The notes beneath the pieces were generated by a model. That model worked only from the letters and a program-made list of their open reading frames with translations, searched no databases and had not been told where the DNA came from. The translations under genes and the position numbers were made by a program. Positions 10,586-22,393 of a stretch of 64,000 bases of DNA are shown here, piece after piece; the stretch's first letter is position 1; the number at the start of each line of letters is the position of its first letter. This stretch comes from Pomphorhynchus laevis (taxonomy: Eukaryota > Acanthocephala > Palaeacanthocephala > Echinorhynchida > Pomphorhynchidae), in NCBI GenBank assembly GCA_012934845.2, contig WNNJ02001864.1:1-64000 (forward strand). Reading direction: 5' to 3'.

Positions 10586-11090
10586 GTTTAAACGATAAAA
10601 GGAAAAAGGACAGACGTTGTTAACTCAAAATTAGAAATTATTAACTGGATGTTAGAGCAAACGGCTGTAATACAATAAAGATGATATTTGTATGATTTAA
10701 AACAAGAAAGTGAAACACATTCAAATCACATTCAAACACGGATGAGGTGTTTGAATGTGATAGAGGAGGGAACATGGTGGACGTAGAGAAGGAGCTGATT
10801 CCATGCGAGTGGGGCGGCTACGAGGAAGGATCGGATACCATAGTTGTTGGAGTAATTAGGAACGTGGAGTAAGAGGGTATTACGGGAACGCAGCGATAGT
10901 GAGGTGGGGCGAGTGTCGTCTAAGAAAGGAAGGTTGATGAACGATATTTATTTTATTGCTAAAATAAATATTGTTTAAACGATAAAAGGAAAAAGGACAG
11001 ACGTTGTTAACTCAAAATTAGAAATTATTAACTGGTTGTTAGAGCAAACGGCTGAAATACAATAAAGATGATATTGGTATGATTTAAAAG
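10586..11090. repeat. ~119-bp direct repeat pair flanking an inverted LINE B scrap
   Basis: 10586-10704 and 10972-11090 are near-identical (both start GTTTAAACGATAAAAGGAAA and include GACAGACGTTGTTAACTC), differing at about 4-6 positions. Between them lies the LINE B fragment at 10726-10944. The repeated unit looks like the 3' untranslated part of LINE C. Confidence 0.75.
10726..10944 (-). pseudogene. LINE B C-terminal fragment, inverted
   Basis: On the minus strand this matches the LINE B ORF2 C-terminus seen at 31090-31270: the 'DDTR...SLRS' region, 'NYSNNYGIRSFL', 'LAWNQLP' and 'CVPP/APSFITFKH'. It starts within a small hairpin (CATTCAAACAC/GTGTTTGAATG, near 10730). The fragment has neither RT core nor 3' end. 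Confidence 0.7.
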
Positions 11091-12234
11091 AATAAAGTGA
11101 AATATGTACGGTTAACAAACAGCAGCAAATGAGCTACAAGCTCGTATCGCTTACACGACAGTCGGTGGATGGCTTTTTTTCTATGAATAATTAAAATAGC
11201 CATTTGGAGCTAATGTGCTAAAATAAATATTGTTTTTACAATAAAAATATTAAAATGTAAATTACACTTAGACTAACCCTTTTTATAAGAGGAAAATCAA
11301 TTTGCTAAACTGGCAAGTTTTTTTTTAAAACTTTGAAATAAGAAAGTTTGATTAAAAGTGATTTAATCTTATCTGCCGATAATGTAATTTGCACGAATAC
11401 AGAAATTCTTTATCGAATAAAGGAATACTAGAAATTATACCAAGTATAAACTTTTTACGATTAAGTTATCGTTAACTTATCGTCATTAGTGTTGCGTAGA
11501 TAACCTAATCTAGTGTACGATTAAGTTATCGTTAACTTATCGTCATTAGTGATATGATATTAGCAGATAGTTGAGGAACTCAACTTATTTCGAGTTTATC
11601 TTTTTAATTTAAACAAACTAGTTTACCATTGTTGTAGTATTAGGAAAGCTAAAGAATTTCTACACTCAATTCGATACCGAATATTAATGATATTTTCATT
11701 ACTAGAACTGAGATAACATAACATAATTTGTTATCGATGATATTATCGGGATTTTGATAATAACGCAAAGTGCATTTTGTGCATCTCAAATTGTAACGTG
11801 TTATAATGTTAACTCGAAATTCAGAAATAATATAAGATTTTTTAACTGATAAAGATTTCATTTAAAAAGTACTTTCTACTTACTGTCGGTGTGCAACAAG
11901 TTTGAGAGATAAAATAACATACAATAATAATCAACCTTGAACTTTCTTAGATATAACCACATACAATTCAGATAATCAGATATTTTAATAATAATCACTG
12001 CTGTCAATAATCTGGTTAACATCACCACAATTCCAATGCAAAAACAGAATTTCAACGAATTTCTGAGAAAATTTATTAATCCACAACCTAATAGAATTGT
12101 GATTAACTCTGCAAAAGTGATGAATAACTACTACAGGATATCCTTCGTATCCTCGGACTTGGCCATCTCTTTTTTCTAAGTTCTTCAAAGAAAATTGTTC
12201 CGCTTAAGGAACTCTAGTATTAAAGCCTATTATG
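11091..12234. other. Non-coding spacer with a 36-bp direct repeat
   Basis: No gene is supported. TACGATTAAGTTATCGTTAA and its continuation to CATTAGTG occur twice, at 11457 and 11517. GAGCTACAAGCTCG near 11127 forms a small hairpin like those in LINE D tails. Otherwise the stretch is AT-rich and featureless. Confidence 0.6.
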
Positions 12235-12990
12235 TCGTCAGTAAAGATTACTAATATTATCCCCGACCTAGAAAAATAAGATATCGCAGAACTTAAAAAG
12301 CGTTATTCCCTTCGAAACATTAGATTTATTAAAAACAAAGAAGACCAAACTCTTCCACTTGCGTTCGCAAATACTGAAGAGGACAATGCGCATTTCCTAT
12401 CTAATGCAGCATCCAATCCTTTTATGGGTTGCAATCTAAAGTTTACAATTGCAAGTACGAACAATCTTACATTTCCACATTGTAACAAATGTCACATGTG
12501 AGGACACTGGAACTTTACCTGTGGTAGAATGAAGAAATGCGGTGTGTGGATCCGATGAATCCGTCCATGACACTCAATGCAAACTAGCCCAAAAATACAC
12601 GAATTGCGAACTTGAACATCCTGCGTGGTCAAGAAGATTTTCATCATTCAAGAACTATGTGAGAAAACATACAGTAAATAATAAGGTATACTCTCCCCCG
12701 TACGCAAATTAGGTGTACAACTCATCTGGAACTAATATGGACGAAATGTTCAATTTAGAACACTTCAACAAGAAACAACTCGATCGATTGAATTACTGAT
12801 TGCCAGTTTGGCGAATACACCCTCTAAGCCTTGCATAATCTCTCTTTCTGTTGCTAAATCTTAAAAGAAGAGAGCAAAATCAAATTCTTCAAGTATGAAT
12901 ACTAAGAGGAAATTAACCTCCTCTTCCAAGAAACCAATACTGTCTTCTTCCAAGACTGCCTCCTATTACAATTACCAAGTAAACTGTAAA
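12235..12990 (+). pseudogene. LINE A ORF1 remnant (zinc knuckle part)
   Basis: The frame reads KITNIIPDLEK, LPLAFANTEEDN, NLKFTIASTNNLTFPHCNKC and GHWNFTCG, matching the ORF1 region at 46920-47200 of the better copy. The CCHC knuckle (C-x2-C-x4-H-x4-C) is recognisable with a stop inside it. The last part is basic and serine-rich (SKKPILSSSKT). ORF1 proteins of this kind bind element RNA. Confidence 0.6.
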
Positions 12991-13149
12991 CATCTGGAGA
13001 TTGGCAGATGGGGTCACGACGGGAAATGAACATAACGCCGTGGGCAAGTGTATCTAACTTGTCCGGCTGGGTGTGGGAAGGGCAATCTTCTCACCTTCGG
13101 TTTGAAATAGGAGAAGGCATCCCACTCCAACTAACTTAACAAAATGCAA

Positions 13150-15560
13150 AATTATTAAAGAGCCTTTTTCACTAAATATCATTCTATTGAATTCGGGAGG
13201 TGCTTCTGCCCTTAGCCTTATATCTGGTAGAGATGCAGATGTTATAGTCCTTCAGGAGACGCGGTCTATCCGGCTCCCCCAGGACATTACTCAATTTATT
13301 CCTAAGTACATCTACACCCACTATACTCCGTACATAACCCCACCTCACTCATCTTCATCTCAAGGTATTTTAACCATTGTAAAGAGCACTTTAAGATAAT
13401 TCCTCTTACTTAACTATTACTGTTCAGCCCTGTCTTGTTTAGCTATATCACTCTTAAAAACGGTAAATGCATCAGAATAGCCAATATCTATATCCGGATA
13501 CGAGAAATTCACAAGAACCGTGAACTCCTGGATCGTATATTTGGTAGCGGTTATGACATGTTACTTGGTGACTTTAACGACAAAACTGGTCGTTGGATTA
13601 ATGCAGCAAACCGCATAACCAGGAATGACTATCTTATTCACAAACCACCTTTACCAACTTTCATTGCTCAAAAACTAATTCTCTCCTCGACATATTACTG
13701 CTTCATAAGAAGTGGTTGTTGAAACCCATCTGTACTGAGCATTCGCGGCAACATCAGACCACATATCATGACCTTATTCGCTGGTGGATAGAGGAAAATA
13801 CGTTGCTTAGAAAAACGCTTCACTTTGATCCCATCAGAGTGGCCTTCTTTCAGGCAGCTATCCAACTCTTCCCTAGAATAGGTAATGAGAGTTTGACCGA
13901 ATTTAATTCCTACCTCTCGTTGCAAACTACCGCGTTGCTTTCGACTACCTATAAAGGTCGCATATACAATTCCACTCCAACAAAACTAAAGGTTCTGGCT
14001 ACAATGCTACACCTTCCCAATCCCTCTGTTTCCGCCAGACAGACTCTCGAATGAATACTAGAGCTCTAGATATAGGTTTCAGCTGAGCAGGGATAGAGCG
14101 AGCCTTGCTTACCTTAACCCTTCTCAGTCTTCCTTCTTGAGGATATTCAAGAAGTTTGTCTGCTGGAAGGATAGAGCCTTGGTTTGGATTGGTAGCATAG
14201 GCATTGACAAAGTTTTAGAGGAGTCACTATCCTTACATAATTATAAGGCCACTCAATATCTCCAACCAATCACGCCTTGATGTGACTTTGGGAGTAAAGA
14301 TTTATCTGTCACATATTTTCTAAACTCCTGGATGCCACCTCCAAGCAACTCCAGAACCTACGCGCCACTCTCCACTCGCGTCTGTCAGCTTTTGACAGAC
14401 AGTCAGATAAAGAAGGTCGGCATCACAATGCTATTAGCCCCCGTTTGATATTGCTGGCATAAATATGAACCGACGTGTGTTTTCAACCAAAAAGAAATAG
14501 ATTTCATGTCCTATAGATCTAAGGTCTATTTCGCTTCAAAACTTCCTCATCTCTAGTTACGAAAAATCGCTTAAGCGTAAAATCCGCAACCATCTAAGTA
14601 GGGGAAATTTTATCCCACCAGGTTTTCATGGGTACGTAAAAGATCGCTCAGTCCATTCAGCAATTGGTGAAGTGCATCAGTTTTGTCGAGATAACAGTCA
14701 TAAGCTTGCTGTGGCTGTCTTTCTTGATTTTTCTGCTGCATTTGTCCGCATTTCTATCCTTTTTGTTATCTCTTCTCTCAGGTCCCTTGGGCTGCCTACG
14801 AGAATTGTTAAAAGGGTGGAAATTTTGTTGTATACCAAGCAATTCTTCTATAAAGATAATCATGATGCACGTTAAATCTACCCTATTACGGGTGTGCCTC
14901 AAGGATCCCTACTTTCTCCAGTCTTGTATCTTGCAGCCTTCATTAGACTCCACAAAAAATTAAACGCGATGATATCACATCCCTGTTCGCTGGACCAGGT
15001 TCAAAGATGTAGCCTCTGACATCAGCCGTTTCTTTTTAAGATTAAAAGACCAGCTACCCATATCCAATCTTGTTCTCAACTCTTCTAAATCGCAGGTGGT
15101 CGTCTTTCATGGCGCCCCTGCCACCAAAAAGAAACTTAAGAGTTTGGCACTCTCTACATTCTTCTCCGATTTGCTGCCTCAACTACCCTTTACCTTCACA
15201 AGTCTAGTAAAATAACTGGGGTTCACCAATACGGTGAATTGGTCAGCGAAAGCTGACTGGATAGACTGAACGTATCCTAAAGAAAGCTAGGTGGGCCCTG
15301 AAACGGGCTCAGCATCTGTCATTGAATGGGAAAACCCAAGTGCGCCTCTGGGGTACTTGGGCTATCTCGGGATTAGTCTTTTTTTCAAAAGGACGTCCCC
15401 CAGAGCAAAAACTAAGGTTTCTCAAGCTTTTCAACTCGCGATTACCGAGCATAGTCCGCCTCGATTGGATTCTTCGGGGATTGAGAGACCTCGGGTAGTT
15501 TAGTCAGAGAGCGACGTGTTGGATTGGCTGGAGGGCTCAAATCCCTGTGGACCCGTGAGG
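13150..15560 (+). pseudogene. LINE A ORF2 remnant (endonuclease-RT)
   Basis: Visible segments are NSGGASALSLISGRDADVIV and LQETRSIRLPQDIT (13187-13290, N-terminal AP-endonuclease), MLLGDFNDKTGRWI (about 13555-13600), AVAVFLDFSAAFVRIS (about 14705-14760, RT motif A), GVPQGSLLSP-like sequence near 14895, and the C-terminal MGPETG/GYLGYLGIS region near 15340-15420. The catalytic YADD stretch is damaged around 14970. The frame changes many times. Confidence 0.7.
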
Positions 15561-15690
15561 CAATGAAGACTTCATTAACGACCGGACTGACTTTGTTTTC
15601 TGTTTCCTATTTCTGTATGTTTTTCTTTTTAAAACATTTTAGTGTTTATAAAAATGGTAAAAAATCCTTATTATTATTTGTAAGCTAAAA

Positions 15691-15854
15691 GCATCATTTA
15701 ACATTAAGGCGAAGGAATAACGAGTGGAATGAAGCAAGACAGAATTTAAAATAAAGTATTTGCAATTTTACAGAGAATCATTATTTCAAAAGTAATTAAA
15801 CGAAAAGAGCAATAGAACGTCATATTCTTTGAAAAATATACAAAGTTCGTAATT
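15691..15854. other. AT-rich spacer
   Basis: No feature is recognised between the LINE A tail and the 115-bp tandem array. Confidence 0.5.
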
Positions 15855-16195
15855 AGGATAACGTGATCAGGAATTGTCTTTTATGGCATTTCAAAATTCA
15901 AGTGTATTGAGTTCCCAATTACTAAAAATGATGTAATATAAATAAAGGATATACTTTTTATCAAAATTTTGATATCCGTGATTAGGAAATGTCTTTTATG
16001 GCATTTCAAAATTAAGTGTATTGAGGTCCAAATTACTAAAGATGGCATAATATTAATAGAGGATATACTTTTTATCAAAACTAGGATATCCGTGATTAGG
16101 AAATGTCTTTTATGGCATTTCTAAATTCAAGTGTATTTATGTCCTAATTACTAAAGATATCATAATATAAACACAGTATATACTTTTTCCACTCA
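15855..16195. repeat. Tandem array, three ~115-bp units
   Basis: TGTCTTTTATGGCATTTC recurs at 15875, 15990 and 16104 (periods 115 and 114), each followed by AAGTGTATT..., AATTACTAAA and ATATACTTTTT. There is no coding potential. It borders the second composite block. Confidence 0.8.
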
Positions 16196-17504
16196 TTGTG
16201 TATATTCGTCGTGATAAAAGAGTTGAGCGAAGGCAAAACTGTCAATGTACCATCGATTTTTAAAATGAGCTACAAGTCGTTCTTACACATTTAAATTCAA
16301 TGAACATGAATTGAAGATATAAGAAACAGGTCTTTTTATAAAGCTCAGTTCAATCTTTATGATAATATATAAAATGTTTTTAAAATATATACATAAGTTC
16401 GGATATATGAAATGAGTACCGTCGTTCTTAATCGTTAAAATTGGCAGAACATGTACGAACGATACGAGAAACAAGTATTTGTCATTACAATATATCAATG
16501 TACAATCAACCTTTCGGTCTAGAATCACTAGAAATATGAACTTTGGAAAATTCATAAAAGAATAAGATATCAAGTGCAAGCGATCAAATGAAATTTTATT
16601 GCGGTGCGCTCAGTTCAATCTTTATGATTATATATATTCAAAGTTCGGATACCTGAACTGAGCACGAAGTCGTTCTTACCCATTTTAATTGACGAAAAAT
16701 GGAAATAAATATTAGTAATTATTAATTAATTTTTATTTCGCTGTTATTTTAGTTATTATTACATAAAGTAAAGATACGTAGGAAACGTTTTGCATAAAGA
16801 ACACATGAATGCACCATCGATATTTGATAACTTTGTACAAAAATATTATTTTTATGGTTCATAGATATTCGTTTACATGAAATATCAAGAATGAGCAGTT
16901 ACGCTTAGCAAATGATACATTAGTCAAAAAATAAGCTAAGAAAGCGGAATCGAAATCTGCCAAAAATAAAACTTTTTAATAATTAGTCCATTACAAATGC
17001 GAAATCTTTGTAATAATATATTCAAAGTTCGGATACCTGAACTGAGCTCGAAGTCTTTCTTACCCATTTTAATTGACTCAAAATTGAAATAAATATTAGT
17101 AATTATTAATTAATTTTTATTTCGCTGTTATTTTAGTTATTATTACATAAAGTAAAGATACGTAGGAAGCGTTTTGTTTATAAGAATACATGAATGCACC
17201 ATCGATGTTTGATATCTTTGTAATATTTAATATTTGTAATATTTTATATTTGTAATATTATTATGTGATATTTGTAATATTTAATGTATGTAATATTATT
17301 ATTTAATATTTAGAATATTAATATGTGATATTTGATTTAGTTGATATATGAGATATCTTCGTTTACATAAAATATCAAGAATGAGCAGTTACGCTTAGCA
17401 AATGAAATATTAGTCAAAAATAAGCTAAGAAAGCGGAATCGAAATCTGCCAAGAATAAAAATTTTATTTTATAAATAATACTATATATAATTAATACTAT
17501 ATAT
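16196..17504. repeat. Composite block B: satellite units and conserved module, partly duplicated
   Basis: Contains satellite units (near 16330-16530 and 16530-16690, with TTCGGATA...GAACTGAGCACGAAGTCG), the ~340-bp module at 16690-17000, then a partial second round at 17020-17470. In that round the middle is replaced by a TTTGTAATATT-type microsatellite (17210-17340). Compare 7490-8378 and 29390-29940. Confidence 0.7.
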
Positions 17505-17927
17505 AACCTTGAGGGGTACCACAAGGTTCAGTCCTAGATCCCCTGATTTTCTCTCTTCTGCTTGGCGATCTCTCTCCGTTTATCAAACCTTACTCCTGTA
17601 ACGTCATGCAATACGCCGATGACATCCTTATCTATGCTCATGCACCCGCACATCGCATACACGATATCGGCATTTCTGCCTCCAACTGTATTTCTTCTAT
17701 CTACAAACGTCTCTCTAATCTCCATCTCGTTCTAAACCCCGACAAGTCCAAAATAATGTGGATCCTCCCACGTAAACAAAACATATCTCCTCCCACTGTA
17801 TATTTTGCCTCATCGATCATCCCCATAGTCCACAATCTCACTTTATTAGGCTTCCATTTCGATGATCACCTTTCCCTTAAACCCTTCGTCCGTGACAAGG
17901 TCCGCTCATCTAACTTAATAAGTAAGG
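17505..17927 (+). pseudogene. LINE B RT fragment (block B)
   Basis: Nearly identical to 8785-9203, with the same RT motifs (GVPQGSVLDPLIFS, MQYADDILIYAH, LGFHFDDHLS) and the same cut-off point joined to AAGTAAGGAAGC. The shared breakpoint shows that this arrangement was duplicated as DNA rather than inserted twice. Confidence 0.85.
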
Positions 17928-18254
17928 AAGCTTGTGATGTGATGCTTCCTTAACTCGTAAGGAAGCATCACATCGAATAAAAAAAGAGATAAAGAAAACG
18001 AAAAAACATCAAGATTCACGAGGTCAAGGTTTAGGTGTTCTTTAGATTGTAGAGCAGAAGAGTCCTGTTAGAATGTTCCAATTAGAAGAGTCCAATTAGA
18101 ATAAGTCCTGGCGTTTTTATAATTTTTTTAAAAGCATAACTAGAAATTTGCTGTTTGTGTTATTTCGATTTAATAGAATTAGGAAATACCAACAGCTATC
18201 ATTCTAACAATGATGATAATGTATAATTTCTTTTATATATAATTATATTATACT
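17928..18254. repeat. Inverted-repeat junction and module X (block B)
   Basis: Same 15-bp inverted repeat and module X as at 9204-9537, with only a few differences. Confidence 0.7.
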
Positions 18255-18985
18255 ATATAAATGCTCTTCGAGTTCTACATGAAAGTTTGCTTAGCTTGTT
18301 GTCTAATTATGGAGATTTTCGTTGCTGTGTAGGTCGATTTCCTGCGTAATAGATTTTTTAGAGTTAGGGTTGAAAGGAATTTATCTTTCTCCAAATGTGT
18401 AAATTGTGGAGTTCCGAAGGTTATCTCGATCATCTTTTTCATTGTTTGCCTTAATAACTTGATGCTAAGAATCCAGAACCCTTGCTTGTCTTTTGCGGAT
18501 GACCTCAAACTTTGGCGTGTTAATATTAGTGATATGTATGGTCGGTTCCTACATCACGACCTTGATCGAATGCACAAATGGCTATGGGTATGAAAATAAA
18601 CGATGGTATACGTGCCCATATGAAGATAGGAAAAGGTAAATATGATCGTGAATTTCAATTAGGGGTTCATACATTCGAAGTTGTATATGAGTGAGGGATT
18701 TTGGTATAATTTTGCAGAGGGCATAGATAACTCGCTCAAATACTGACTTTATTCATGGTAAGTCAGTAAAAGCCATATATTGCATAAAAATACGTTTGCA
18801 AGACTAAGCCCATTAAGTTTTAAGAGACTACATTGCGCGTTAGTTTGCCCACATATTTAATATTGTATACATGCCTCATTTCTATCTACTAAGACAGAAA
18901 TCACGAAGCTTGAGTCAGTGTTTCGAAGAGGCTACAGATTATGTTTTCAACCTGCGTATTCATACGTACACCGCTTAGCTTCCTA
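18255..18985 (+). pseudogene. LINE C RT fragment (block B)
   Basis: Same segment as 9540-10260, with RFFRVRVERNLSFSKC-like sequence, a damaged GVPKV... B motif and SFADDLKLW. It is truncated at about 18985, where an AT microsatellite and a second small scrap of the LINE C start (19015-19085) follow. Confidence 0.7.
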
Positions 18986-19384
18986 TACTATATTATATGA
19001 TACTATATAATTGATTTTCGAGTTCCACATAAAAGCTTGCTCAGCTTGTTGTCTCATTATTTAGATTTTTGTTGCTGTGAAGGTGAATCGGGGATTAGTA
19101 ATTAGTTATTAAAGTGGCAAATGGATGCCAACTGCAAGCTTTCAGGTCCACTAACTAAAAAACACAGCAAAATTCATACAGATAAATTAGTTAAATTGTT
19201 TAAATGGGATCGTATTTGGCGTTTGAAGCACGAAATAGATTGTAAAGTAGCTAAATATATTAGCTTAGAAAAAGTACATGATGAAAAATTAATATTACAA
19301 GAGATTTCAAAATCGGAAAGAAGAGAAAAAGACTAAATGGCAAATAACATTGATGGCAAATAACACTGACGAAATAACACTGCC
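18986..19384 (+). other. LINE C scrap and an unrecognised 71-codon ORF
   Basis: 19015-19085 repeats the LINE C segment TTCGAGTTCCACAT... found at 31408. From 19121 to 19336 a frame of 71 codons, basic and lysine-rich, reads KWQMDANCKLS, LVKLFKWDRIWRLKHEIDCK and KLILQEISKSE. I do not recognise it. It could be a piece of a retroelement N-terminus. A short repeat of GGCAAATAACA follows at 19337-19375. Confidence 0.35.
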
Positions 19385-20462
19385 CTAAGGCACTCCTGCG
19401 AGTATCGGAAGCACATCTGAGCGATATCTGTTATATGAAGTAAAGTGACTACGCTCAGAGGAAACGAAGATATCCAAGCTACTTGCCAGAGGGAAATAAC
19501 TGATATCCGTTTTATTCAATAGAATATCATGATTGACACTCGAATCCTTTTTCAAAGTCTGTCTGAATGCAAATTGGGATGTATGAAGTAGAACTGTCCA
19601 AAATGTCAATAATTATTTTTGTAGAAGCAAAAGAGCGTTAACCGATAACTGATATTGTCGATAAGCAAATTGATCGTCACCCAGTACAGCATTGTAAGTG
19701 TTTAAAAATCTTTTGCGAAAACATAATTCAAGCAACTTCCCAAAAATGGAATTCAAAGTAATCGGCCGAAAGTTGAGCCCAGTTTTATCCTTTGAAATGA
19801 GCATCACTTTAGATGACTTCAGACAGTCACGAAAGATCACTGATTGAAAGCTCCTCGTTAAATTGGAAGTTGAGATAGGGGATAACAACATAATTAGTAA
19901 TATAGCTAACCAGCAACTGATACCATTTCCGTATACTTTCGATGAGTTAAGGGAGGACAGCAAATCTTCAATCTCTACATAAGAAACATACATTTCATTG
20001 ATGTTAGGGATGCATGTATGTACATATTTTTTGGATACTTCACCAAATGAGGTAAATGAACGGTTTAATTAATTAAGCCTCATTACCAATTCGTCTTCAC
20101 TAAGATTACGAAAAGCATTGTGTGTTTTATGATTTGTGAAATTCTTTCAAATTTTCCACATATGGTTTCGTGACTTAGAAAGTAAATTTACGTGATACAA
20201 TTTCTTTGACAGTTTAATTTGATTGTCTAGCTTTGTAGTGAGCCGACTAAATACGTTTCAATTACCTTTCTTATAAGCCTTATTTCTTTGATTCTGTAAA
20301 TCTTTAATCAGCGGAGTTAACCAAAAAGGATCATGATTCGTCAACTACACCTTCATATGTGATAGTGTATACGCACACAGCATCAATACATCCCGTTAAT
20401 AATTGAATTCCTTCAGATACATCGAGTGAGTCCCAATTATATAAAGCCAAACTATGATTCAC
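19385..20462 (-). pseudogene. LINE E, RT half (3' side of a split element)
   Basis: The minus strand reads, from 20460 down: IQLLTGCIDAVC-like sequence, LQNQRNKAYKKG, LDNQIKLSKKLYHVN, SRNHIWK, then VSYVEIEDLLSSLNSSKVYG, FRDCLKSSKVMLISKD, NFRPITLNSIFGKLLE and LGDDQFAYRQ. This is the connector and the first RT motifs of a CR1-like LINE. RT motifs A to C are missing or unrecognisable. The other half lies at 25297-26360, beyond LINE D, so LINE D inserted into it. Confidence 0.7.
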
Positions 20463-20507
20463 TCATTGAAATTCTAAGCTGTTAACAAATAACTATATAC
20501 ATACAAA

Positions 20508-20731
20508 GAACGATTATAGAAGAACGATTATAGAAGAACGGTTATAGAAGAACGATTATAGAAGAACGATTATAGAAGAACGATTATAGAAGAACGATTA
20601 TAGAAGAACGATTATAGAAGAACGATTATAGAAGAACGATTATAGAAGAACGATTATAGAAGAACGATTATAGAAGAACGATTATAGAAGAACGATTATA
20701 GAAGAACGATTATAGAAGAACGATTATCAAG
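20508..20731 (+). repeat. 14-bp minisatellite in LINE D 5' region, 16 units
   Basis: The unit GAACGATTATAGAA repeats 16 times from 20508 with one variant (GAACGGTTATAGAA) and a degenerate last unit. It ends 140 bp before the ORF1 ATG. Similar short arrays lie upstream of LINE B ORF1 (27012) and of a small ORF at 58900, with unrelated units. Confidence 0.9.
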
Positions 20732-20870
20732 AAGAAGTTATAAGTGTTCAAGATAATTTCTAAACAACTTAAACAAAAAGAACAACTAGAACAAAAAATT
20801 TAAACAGCTTAAACACACAATATATAAACATACATTTACAAAACAACTTGCCAGCGGAACAAAACACATA

Positions 20871-22334
20871 ATGACACGAAAAACATCGAAGCTTAAAGCT
20901 AAGAAGTCAAATGTAAACACCGTATCTCTAAACGCAAGCATAATTGATGAGTGTACATCTGTCCAAGTCCAGTGTTCGAACGATTTGTGTGACACCTGGA
21001 CCACTATTTGTATGAGCAAGTTAAAAAAGAATTCCGATGATGCTTATTTATGTGGCTTTTGTGCTGTGAAGGAGCTTAATATTTTGAGAAGACGTTTGGT
21101 CGAATTTGAAGAAGCACATAATCAATCTCTAAGTCGAACCGTTCTCATGGACGATAAAATATCCTCTTCCAAAGCTCAACATCCTTTTAAAAATGTAGTT
21201 CCTGTGGATGCGCGGGTTGGTGATGATACGACTGCCTGCGTTATTCCCCTTGATGAGAATACAAGCGATCGCAAATTGCAACAAATTGCTGATAATACAG
21301 TCCCTAAAGTATCACAGACTACGAACGATATGACTACATGCGTTGTCGTTGATCGTCCTTCTGCCGATCTTTCTTTACATATTGACAACCGAACTCGGAC
21401 AACTGGAGCTTATGTAGGCAGCAATGGACCTGTAGCATCCCGTATTTGGAAGCGGGGATATTTGCGTTCTTCCTATTCAACTCCAAATTCAGTGTCAAGA
21501 CAGTATGACGAAGTCTCGAAATATATTCTGTCTGATGAAGCGATTTCACAAAGTGATACACCGAAGATGCCGAATGCTCACAATGCGACATTTCGTAATA
21601 TCTCAAACAAAGATGGTCAGGGCGTTTCCTCGGGCAACGCACACGTCACCTTGATGTCACCATCAAGTTCTTTAGAGTCTCATGATTCACATACCCAGAC
21701 AGACTTATCTAGCTTGCGGAATATTGTTAAAACGGATACTCAAATACCCAGCTTACGTGCATGTACAGATACACAATCTGCTGTGTCCTGTGATGGTCTC
21801 GATAGGGTGATCTCAAATAAGCGGATATATAATAGAGGTTGCTCAGTTATTCTAGCTAATGTGCCCGAGTCTATCTTCGAGAATGCGCAAGCACGACTGA
21901 ATGACGACATTCAGAGTTTGAGGTCTATTCTGGCACATGTACTTGGCTCCTGTGACATCGAGACAGTCCAAAAAGTTAAACTTATCGCTCTTTTCCGTCT
22001 AGGTAAGCGTAATGCTTTAAATAATAAACCCCGACTACTCAAAGCTGTCTTCCATAACCAACTTCATGCTACCTTAATGTTGAGAAACTCGTTCCGTCTC
22101 AAAGGGTCTAATATTCGACTGCTGAAAGATCTTGATGTATCAGAACGAAAAAAATTATCGAAGGTTAAAAAAGAACTATCATCTCGTGTTGCTAAAGGAG
22201 AAACAAATCTCTATGTGAAAAATTTTCAGATTGTGAAGCGACGCACTTGGCTGAGTTGGAGCCCACTAGTCATGTCGCCTCGCGTGCATTCTGTAATCGA
22301 AACGGGCTCGTCTACTCTGCCTATCAGAGTCTAA
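20871..22334 (+). CDS. LINE D ORF1 protein with PHD-like cysteine finger
   Basis: The 487-residue frame starts with ATG at 20871. Residues about 28-65 contain VQCSNDLC, DTWTTIC and LCGFC, four cysteine pairs arranged like a PHD-type finger, as reported for ORF1 of some CR1-clade LINEs. The middle is serine- and threonine-rich and likely disordered. The last ~150 residues (RGCSVILANVPES, ARLNDDIQSLRSILAHVL, KLIALFRLGKRN, LRNSFRLKGSNIRLLKDLD) look like an RNA-binding, RRM-like/C-terminal ORF1 domain and match LINE B ORF1. A role in binding element RNA and DNA is inferred. ORF2 starts 59 bp downstream of the stop if its first ATG is used. Confidence 0.85.
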   Translation: MTRKTSKLKAKKSNVNTVSLNASIIDECTSVQVQCSNDLCDTWTTICMSKLKKNSDDAYLCGFCAVKELNILRRRLVEFEEAHNQSLSRTVLMDDKISSSKAQHPFKNVVPVDARVGDDTTACVIPLDENTSDRKLQQIADNTVPKVSQTTNDMTTCVVVDRPSADLSLHIDNRTRTTGAYVGSNGPVASRIWKRGYLRSSYSTPNSVSRQYDEVSKYILSDEAISQSDTPKMPNAHNATFRNISNKDGQGVSSGNAHVTLMSPSSSLESHDSHTQTDLSSLRNIVKTDTQIPSLRACTDTQSAVSCDGLDRVISNKRIYNRGCSVILANVPESIFENAQARLNDDIQSLRSILAHVLGSCDIETVQKVKLIALFRLGKRNALNNKPRLLKAVFHNQLHATLMLRNSFRLKGSNIRLLKDLDVSERKKLSKVKKELSSRVAKGETNLYVKNFQIVKRRTWLSWSPLVMSPRVHSVIETGSSTLPIRV

Positions 22335-22393
22335 ATGGTTTAGCGTCCGGGTTATTTGGATGTGTAAGGGGTGATAGGAATACTCCCAGAAGT

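Larger units (their letters stand above)
12235..15690 (+). mobile_element. LINE A, copy 2, near full length but decayed
   Basis: This copy is colinear with the LINE A copy at 46400-50361: ORF1 C-terminal half with a zinc knuckle, then ORF2 with AP-endonuclease, RT and C-terminus, then a tail AAAATCCTTATTATTATTTG near 15660-15680. It lacks the ORF1 N-terminus or has lost recognisable sequence there. Divergence from the better copy is clear at many sites, so it is an older insertion. Confidence 0.75.

Noticed and set aside
11649-12188. Two minus-strand frames of 67-70 codons
   Set aside because: Length is within chance for AT-rich DNA, and no motif, homologue or repeat copy is recognised.
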